The translations under genes and the position numbers were made by a program. A stretch of DNA of 10,753 bases from contig JAPSKG010000054.1 of NCBI GenBank assembly GCA_031177795.1, positions 1-10,753 of the forward strand. Direction: 5' to 3'. A model generated the notes under the pieces. That model made no database searches, was not told where the DNA came from, and saw nothing but the letters and a program-made list of their open reading frames with translations. The DNA comes from Domibacillus sp. GTDB taxonomy: Bacteria > Bacillota > Bacilli > Bacillales > Domibacillaceae. Positions 7,111-10,753 of the stretch are shown piece by piece. How positions within the stretch are numbered: position 1 is the first letter of the stretch; the number at the start of each line of letters is the position of its first letter.

Positions 7111-7260
7111 TTATTCTTTTCCCTCTTCCCTTTTCCATCTTGCCTGCTTTTTCAAATATCACTTTTACTAAAACCAGAAGGTATGTAAATAAACGTTGAA
7201 AATAGCTATCTGATTTTATATGGAGAGATTCCCGTTTGAAAAAACCGGCGGAATACCTAC

Positions 7261-7277
7261 TGTAAAATGTGGTTACA
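7261..7277. promoter_or_regulatory. Possible GlnR/TnrA box
   Basis: The plus strand reads TGTAA, seven bases, TTACA. This fits the GlnR/TnrA frame TGTNA-N7-TNACA, although the central seven bases fit the AT-rich TnrA core poorly. It lies downstream of the best candidate SDR promoter. A chance match is possible. Confidence 0.35.
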
Positions 7278-7289
7278 ATCCAATAATTT

Positions 7290-7303
7290 TGTATACGCTT
7301 TCA
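7290..7303. promoter_or_regulatory. cre-like site upstream of the SDR gene
   Basis: The plus strand reads TGTATACGCTTTCA, which matches the cre consensus TGWNANCGNTNWCA except at position 5. It would lie about 40-55 bases downstream of the candidate start, where CcpA can act as a roadblock. Confidence 0.45.
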
Positions 7304-7349
7304 AAAAAGTTTTCGGTTTTATCCCCCTTTTTGTTTTATCTTCTACGCT

Positions 7350-7378
7350 AGAGTATCTTTTCATCCTTTTATTGTCAA
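7350..7378 (-). promoter_or_regulatory. Candidate sigma-A promoter of the SDR gene
   Basis: The minus strand has TTGACA (7378-7373), a 17-base spacer and TACTCT (7355-7350), which matches the consensus -10 at four of six positions. It implies a leader of roughly 230 nt. It is the best -35 in the gap, but the long leader makes another start possible. Confidence 0.5.
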
Positions 7379-7450
7379 TATTTTTTGACTAGTTTTATTA
7401 TTTTAATTATTCAGAAACATGCACCTTATCCTTTTCTATTTCTTGTGTAT

Positions 7451-7497
7451 AATAAAAAAGAAAGCCAGATTCATCAAAAAATCGATAAATCCGGCTT
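7451..7497 (-). terminator. Terminator of the miaB-ricA operon
   Basis: On the minus strand 7497-7484 pairs with 7475-7462 over 14 bp, including two G-U pairs, around an eight-base U-rich loop. A U-rich tail (UCUUUUUUAUU) follows at 7461-7451. It is 13 bases after the ricA stop. Confidence 0.93.
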
Positions 7498-7510
7498 AAA
7501 GTAATTGTTT

Positions 7511-7948
7511 TTATGAGCAGCTGCCCGGAGTGCTGTTTTGCACCTGAGCACCTGTTTCGCCTCTTAACAGGTCACCGCCTGTTGATTCAATAATATTGTC
7601 AGTCACTTTGTTGGAAATGGCTGTTGCTACCATTTGCAAAATTTCATTTACATCTGTCTGCGATTGCTTAAATTGCTGGACAATCGGCATTTCATCCAGT
7701 TCTTGCTCAAGTTTCTCGATTTTTTCTTCAACCATTTTTAACGCTTCTGCTTTTTTATAGTGTTGAAAATTTACTGCTTGCTTTTGCAAGCTTTTCAAAC
7801 CAGCCATTTTTTCACGGATTTTTTGATTATCATGGATTTTTGCTTCTGCTTGCTTGAAAAACTCCACTTCTTCCGTAGAAGAAATCATGTCGGCAATTTC
7901 AGTTGCTTTTGCAATAATTTCTTCTTTTGTGTAAATTGTTTTTTCCAT
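7511..7948 (-). CDS. ricA: RicA (YmcA), RicAFT complex subunit acting on RNase Y and development
   Basis: The 145-residue cytoplasmic protein has the YlbF/YmcA fold. In B. subtilis RicA, RicF and RicT form a complex that carries Fe-S clusters, directs RNase Y processing of operon mRNAs and promotes biofilm formation, competence and sporulation. It matches B. subtilis YmcA from memory: TEEVEFFKQAEA, SLQKQAVNFQHY, and STGGDLLRGETG near the C-terminus. A charged helical stretch spans about residues 50-95. The single cysteine, C144 in the final SCS, sits where the B. subtilis protein has its SCS, consistent with a cluster ligand. The ATG at 7948 follows the miaB stop by one base, and GGGGTG within the miaB end serves as RBS, so translation is probably coupled. 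Confidence 0.93.
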   Translation of the reverse strand: MEKTIYTKEEIIAKATEIADMISSTEEVEFFKQAEAKIHDNQKIREKMAGLKSLQKQAVNFQHYKKAEALKMVEEKIEKLEQELDEMPIVQQFKQSQTDVNEILQMVATAISNKVTDNIIESTGGDLLRGETGAQVQNSTPGSCS

Positions 7949-7949
7949 T

Positions 7950-9488
7950 TTAGTTCACCCCGGCTGTGTTTTCGATTTCTACTGCTTCCCCATCCATTGA
8001 CCAAGATTTGGTTTCAACGATTTTTACCGGAATAATTTTTCCGATTGCAGACTTTGGCGCTTTTACATTCACCAGCTTATTCTTCGAAGTATATCCCGCA
8101 AGAACATCCGGATTTTTTTTGCTTTCTCCTTCAATCAGCACATCAACAATCTGGCCTTTATATGGCTTCATCGCTTCCAGTGATAATTCGTTAACAAGGG
8201 CATTCAAGCGCTGCAGGCGATCTTTCTTCACTTCCATTGGCACGTTATCCTGCATTTTTGCTGCCGGTGTACCTTCACGCGGTGAGTAAATATACGTATA
8301 AGCCATTTCAAATCCTACTTCGCGGTAAAGAGACATTGTTTCTTCAAACTGCTCTTCCGTTTCGTTTGGATAGCCAACAATGATGTCTGTGGTTAACGCC
8401 ACATCTGGCATCGCTTGCTTAATTTTACGCACCAATTCTAAAAATTGTTCACGTGTGTATTTACGAGCCATAATTTTCAATACATCTGTTGAACCACTTT
8501 GCACTGGCAGATGAATATGGTCCATTAAATTCCCGCCTTTAGCCAGCACTTCAATTAAATGATCATCAAAATCACGAGGGTGGCTTGTTGTAAACCTTAC
8601 GCGCGGAATGCCAATTTGGCGGATTTCATCCATTAAGTCACCGAGACGGTACTCGATATCTGTAAAATCTTTTCCATACGCGTTCACATTCTGGCCAAGA
8701 AGCATTACTTCCTGATAGCCTTGAGCTGCAAGCTGGCGAACTTCCTGAATAATTTCTTCCGGGCGTCGGCTCCGCTCTTTTCCGCGTGTATAAGGAACAA
8801 TACAGTACGTGCAAAACTTATCACAACCGTACATAATATTTACCCATGCTTTAACGCTTCCCTGGCGTACTTTTGGCAAGTTCTCAATAACGTCGCCTTC
8901 TTTGGACCAAACTTCAATAACCATTTCTTTTGACATATAGGCTTCATTTAAAATATCCGGCAAACGATGAATATTGTGTGTGCCAAAAATCATGTCAACA
9001 TGAGGATATGATTTTAATATTTTATTAACTACTGATTCTTCCTGCGACATACATCCACACACGCCCAGCAAGAGATTTGGGTTTTCGCGCTTTAAATGCT
9101 TAAGAAAGCCTATTTCGCCAAACACTTTATTTTCTGCGTTTTCCCGTATCGCACACGTGTTTAATAAAATAACGTCTGCTTCTTCCGGTTGATCAACAGC
9201 ATTATAACCAAGCGCCATAAAAATCCCAGCCATTACTTCTGTGTCGTGCGCGTTCATTTGGCAGCCATAAGTGCGAATATAGAAATTTTTCCCTTTGCCC
9301 ATTCCTTGAAACCGTTCATTTATTTTGAAATCATGATGGTACGCCACTTCTTCTTTTCCGCGCTTTTTCGCGTCTTTTAATGAAGGTGGTGTGTAGACGG
9401 TTTGAAAATACTGGCTGTAGTCCTTAGCGGATTTTTTGTCCGATGGATGAACCGCCTGTTCTCCGTCTTTTCGTTGTTCTTCGTTCAT
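7950..9488 (-). CDS. miaB: tRNA-2-methylthio-N6-dimethylallyladenosine synthase MiaB
   Basis: This 512-residue radical-SAM methylthiotransferase adds the 2-methylthio group to i6A37 of tRNAs reading UNN codons. The N-terminal UPF0004 domain has three cluster cysteines, C76 (TYGCQMN), C112 (NTCAIREN) and C146 (GVCGCMSQ). The radical-SAM motif is C222-x3-C226-x2-C229 in GCDKFCTYCIVPYTRG. A TRAM tRNA-binding domain occupies about 440-512. I chose the ATG at 9488 (MNEEQRK) over one 24 codons further upstream at 9560. It has AAAGGGGA 6 bases before it and matches the B. subtilis N-terminus, while the upstream ATG lies inside the promoter. It is the first gene of a unit with ricA. Confidence 0.97.
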   Translation of the reverse strand: MNEEQRKDGEQAVHPSDKKSAKDYSQYFQTVYTPPSLKDAKKRGKEEVAYHHDFKINERFQGMGKGKNFYIRTYGCQMNAHDTEVMAGIFMALGYNAVDQPEEADVILLNTCAIRENAENKVFGEIGFLKHLKRENPNLLLGVCGCMSQEESVVNKILKSYPHVDMIFGTHNIHRLPDILNEAYMSKEMVIEVWSKEGDVIENLPKVRQGSVKAWVNIMYGCDKFCTYCIVPYTRGKERSRRPEEIIQEVRQLAAQGYQEVMLLGQNVNAYGKDFTDIEYRLGDLMDEIRQIGIPRVRFTTSHPRDFDDHLIEVLAKGGNLMDHIHLPVQSGSTDVLKIMARKYTREQFLELVRKIKQAMPDVALTTDIIVGYPNETEEQFEETMSLYREVGFEMAYTYIYSPREGTPAAKMQDNVPMEVKKDRLQRLNALVNELSLEAMKPYKGQIVDVLIEGESKKNPDVLAGYTSKNKLVNVKAPKSAIGKIIPVKIVETKSWSMDGEAVEIENTAGVN

Positions 9489-9535
9489 GGTGAATCCCCT
9501 TTCCGATACTTTAAAACTATTGTGCACATTCATTA

Positions 9536-9564
9536 AGTATATACCGTATAAAGTTTGCACTCAA
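9536..9564 (-). promoter_or_regulatory. Sigma-A promoter of miaB-ricA
   Basis: The minus strand has TTGAGT (9564-9559), a 17-base spacer and TATACT (9541-9536). Transcription would start near 9529, leaving about 40 nt before the ATG at 9488. A 6-bp inverted repeat (GTTTGC/GCAAAC, 9553-9570) brackets the -35. Confidence 0.8.
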
Positions 9565-9571
9565 GCAAACG

Positions 9572-9607
9572 AAAAAAAAAGACGCAGAGATTTGTTTTCT
9601 CTGCGTC
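9572..9607 (-). terminator. korAB terminator
   Basis: A perfect 10-bp stem, GACGCAGAGA/TCTCTGCGTC, closes a seven-base loop and is followed on the minus strand by nine U residues (9580-9572). It begins 7 bases after the korB stop. Confidence 0.95.
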
Positions 9608-9614
9608 AAAAAAA

Positions 9615-10505
9615 TTACATAAACTCTTTTACAAGCTGGTCGAATGTATCTTTTCCAAGGCTCAGCTCAGCTTCAGAAAGCGGTGTTTCTGAATAACCTT
9701 CTACAAGCTCCTGATAAGATGGGCGCTTTTTATCCTGGTATATAATCCCTGTAACAAGATCATCGTGCTGCATAAGCGTGTTCATAGCAGCTTCACGGTT
9801 TGTTGGATCGTAATTTTCCAGATCAGAAAGCTTTGTTAAATTTTCTTTAAACCAGTCATACGTGTTCACTTTATTATAAGTAACACATGGACTGAAAACA
9901 TTAATGATTGAAAAGCCTTTGTGGTTAATGCCTGCTTCTATTATAGCAGTTAAGTCTTTTAAATCTGTTGAAAAACTTTGGGCAACAAACGTTGCACCGG
10001 TTGTAACAGCGAGCTGCATCGGTGATAATGTTTGCTCAATTGCCCCAAGAGGGGTGGACTTTGTTTTAAACCCTGCCGCCGAGCGAGGGGATGTTTGCCC
10101 TTTTGTTAAACCGTAAATTTGGTTGTCCATTACAATATATGTTAAATCAATGTTTCTTCTCATTGCATGGATTGTATGCCCCATTCCGATTGCAAATCCA
10201 TCTCCATCTCCGCCAGAGGCGATAACCGTTAAGTCTTTGTTTGCCATTTTTACGCCTTGCGCAATGGGCAGTGCACGACCATGAATGCCGTGAAGGCCAT
10301 ATGAATTAATATAGCCTGAGATCCGGCCGGAACAGCCAATTCCAGAAATAACAGCTAAATTTTCAGGTGTTAACCCAACATTGGCTGCAGCACGCTGAAT
10401 AGCTGCCTGTACAGAAAAATCTCCACAGCCTGGGCACCAGTTTGGCTTTACATTATTGCGGAAATCTTTAAATGTTGTTGTAGTGTTTGTAGTTGCTGTT
10501 GCCAT
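9615..10505 (-). CDS. korB: 2-oxoacid:ferredoxin oxidoreductase, beta subunit
   Basis: The 296-residue TPP-binding subunit pairs with KorA to decarboxylate a 2-oxoacid, probably 2-oxoglutarate, to its acyl-CoA while reducing ferredoxin. Cysteines C24, C27 (WCPGCGDF), C58 (GIGCSGR) and C207 (SPCVTYN) fit the four [4Fe-4S] ligands known from homologous beta subunits. GGDGDG (98-103) followed by MDNQIYGLTKGQ is the TPP/Mg site. The ATG at 10505 lies 2 bases after the korA stop, with AAGGAG inside the end of korA (spacing about 11, slightly long). The first 11 residues are low-complexity, rich in Thr. The split alpha/beta form with no visible ferredoxin or gamma gene is the aerobe-type arrangement. 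The substrate is inferred, and pyruvate is possible. Confidence 0.93.
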   Translation of the reverse strand: MATATTNTTTTFKDFRNNVKPNWCPGCGDFSVQAAIQRAAANVGLTPENLAVISGIGCSGRISGYINSYGLHGIHGRALPIAQGVKMANKDLTVIASGGDGDGFAIGMGHTIHAMRRNIDLTYIVMDNQIYGLTKGQTSPRSAAGFKTKSTPLGAIEQTLSPMQLAVTTGATFVAQSFSTDLKDLTAIIEAGINHKGFSIINVFSPCVTYNKVNTYDWFKENLTKLSDLENYDPTNREAAMNTLMQHDDLVTGIIYQDKKRPSYQELVEGYSETPLSEAELSLGKDTFDQLVKEFM

Positions 10506-10507
10506 AA

Positions 10508-10753
10508 TTAAACCAGCTCCTTGCTGCTCTCAACGATATGATGCGGCTGGAATGGGTTGCCGTCATACTTTAAGATACTTTTAATTTTTTGCGGATAGCC
10601 GGCGTTCATTTTAATAATGCTTGCCAGCTGGCCTGTGGCATTGTTTTCAACGACTGCGACATTTTTGGCTGATTCAATGAGCGGAAGGATTTCTTCCGTT
10701 GGAAACGGGTGTACAAGACGGATACGCGCGTGGTTTACTTTTAAACCATCCGC
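10508..10753 (-). CDS. korA: 2-oxoacid:ferredoxin oxidoreductase, alpha subunit, C-terminal fragment
   Basis: This is the last 81 residues of the reading frame entering from the right edge, ending in TAA at 10510-10508. It reads HARIRLVHPFPTEEILPLI, then VVENNATGQLAS, then a KYDGNPF segment. This is the typical C-terminus of KorA-type alpha subunits, which bind CoA and help form the active site. The RBS of korB lies within its final codons, so the two genes form one operon. The N-terminal gamma-like and pyrimidine-binding domains are outside the window. Confidence 0.9.
   Translation of the reverse strand, partial: ADGLKVNHARIRLVHPFPTEEILPLIESAKNVAVVENNATGQLASIIKMNAGYPQKIKSILKYDGNPFQPHHIVESSKELV

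Larger units (their letters stand above)
7111..7453. other. AT-rich intergenic region upstream of the SDR gene
   Basis: About 340 bases without a supported gene. It holds a candidate promoter (7350-7378), a cre-like site (7290-7303), a GlnR-type box (7261-7277), an imperfect hairpin (7228-7254) and a weak second -10 (TATAAA, minus strand, 7220-7215). The longest small ORF on the minus strand (35 codons, from 7364) has no spaced RBS. I see no RNA gene. Confidence 0.5.

Noticed and set aside
7257..7364. A 35-codon minus-strand ORF in the SDR leader
   Set aside because: No properly spaced RBS precedes its ATG, it overlaps the candidate promoter region, and it matches nothing I recognise.
9489..9560. 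A longer miaB starting at the ATG at 9560
   Set aside because: The extra 24 codons overlap the promoter -35/-10, the ATG has no RBS, and the B. subtilis protein begins at the internal MNE with a strong RBS.
1..10753. CRISPR array, insertion sequence, prophage, tRNA/rRNA or defence genes
   Set aside because: No regularly spaced repeats, transposase or integrase motifs, cloverleaf or rRNA-like segments were seen. The genes are core Bacillaceae genes apart from the SDR.

Overview
The window looks like chromosomal core DNA from a low-GC, endospore-forming member of the Bacillaceae. The evidence is a CotE spore-coat morphogenetic protein, a RicA/YmcA protein, a MutL with the endonuclease motif found outside the enterobacteria, GlpP/GlpF, strong AGGAGG-type ribosome binding sites, a textbook CcpA cre site and U-tract terminators. 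Every supported gene lies on the minus strand, so transcription runs from high to low coordinates. The species cannot be named. The layout is not that of B. subtilis 168 as I remember it, where glpP and glpFKD are far from mutSL and no dehydrogenase lies between ymcA and cotE.

In transcription order: (1) 10753-9615, the 3' end of korA and complete korB, a TPP- and Fe-S-dependent 2-oxoacid:ferredoxin oxidoreductase, closed by a strong terminator. (2) 9564-7511, miaB and ricA (ymcA), a two-gene unit with its own sigma-A promoter, a one-base intergenic gap and a 14-bp terminator. (3) 7510-6191, a 400-bp AT-rich gap with candidate promoter and operator sites, then an unassigned short-chain dehydrogenase with its own terminator. 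(4) 6147-5549, cotE alone, with a sporulation-type (sigma-K/sigma-E) promoter, a TTG start and its own terminator. (5) 5543-488, mutS-mutL-glpP, an apparent three-gene operon with 11-12-bp gaps that starts from an extended -10 promoter abutting the cotE terminator and ends in a hairpin beginning inside the glpP stop codon. (6) 344-1, the glpF promoter with a perfect cre site over the -35, a leader carrying a terminator hairpin (the expected GlpP antitermination target), and the first 57 codons of glpF.

Functionally the window joins electron-transfer carbon metabolism, tRNA modification with RNase Y control, spore-coat assembly, mismatch repair and glycerol uptake. The best-resolved circuit is at the left end. 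GlpP, made from the mismatch-repair operon, should bind glycerol-3-phosphate and relieve termination in the glpF leader, while CcpA should repress the same promoter when preferred sugars are present.

I found no CRISPR array, insertion sequence, tRNA, rRNA, phage gene or defence-island signature, and no evidence of a wholly new system. The points worth a second look are regulatory or lineage-specific: the mutSL-glpP linkage, the isolated GC palindrome in the glpF leader, the unusual CotE acidic loop and histidine tail, and the inserted dehydrogenase with GlnR-like and cre-like boxes upstream.
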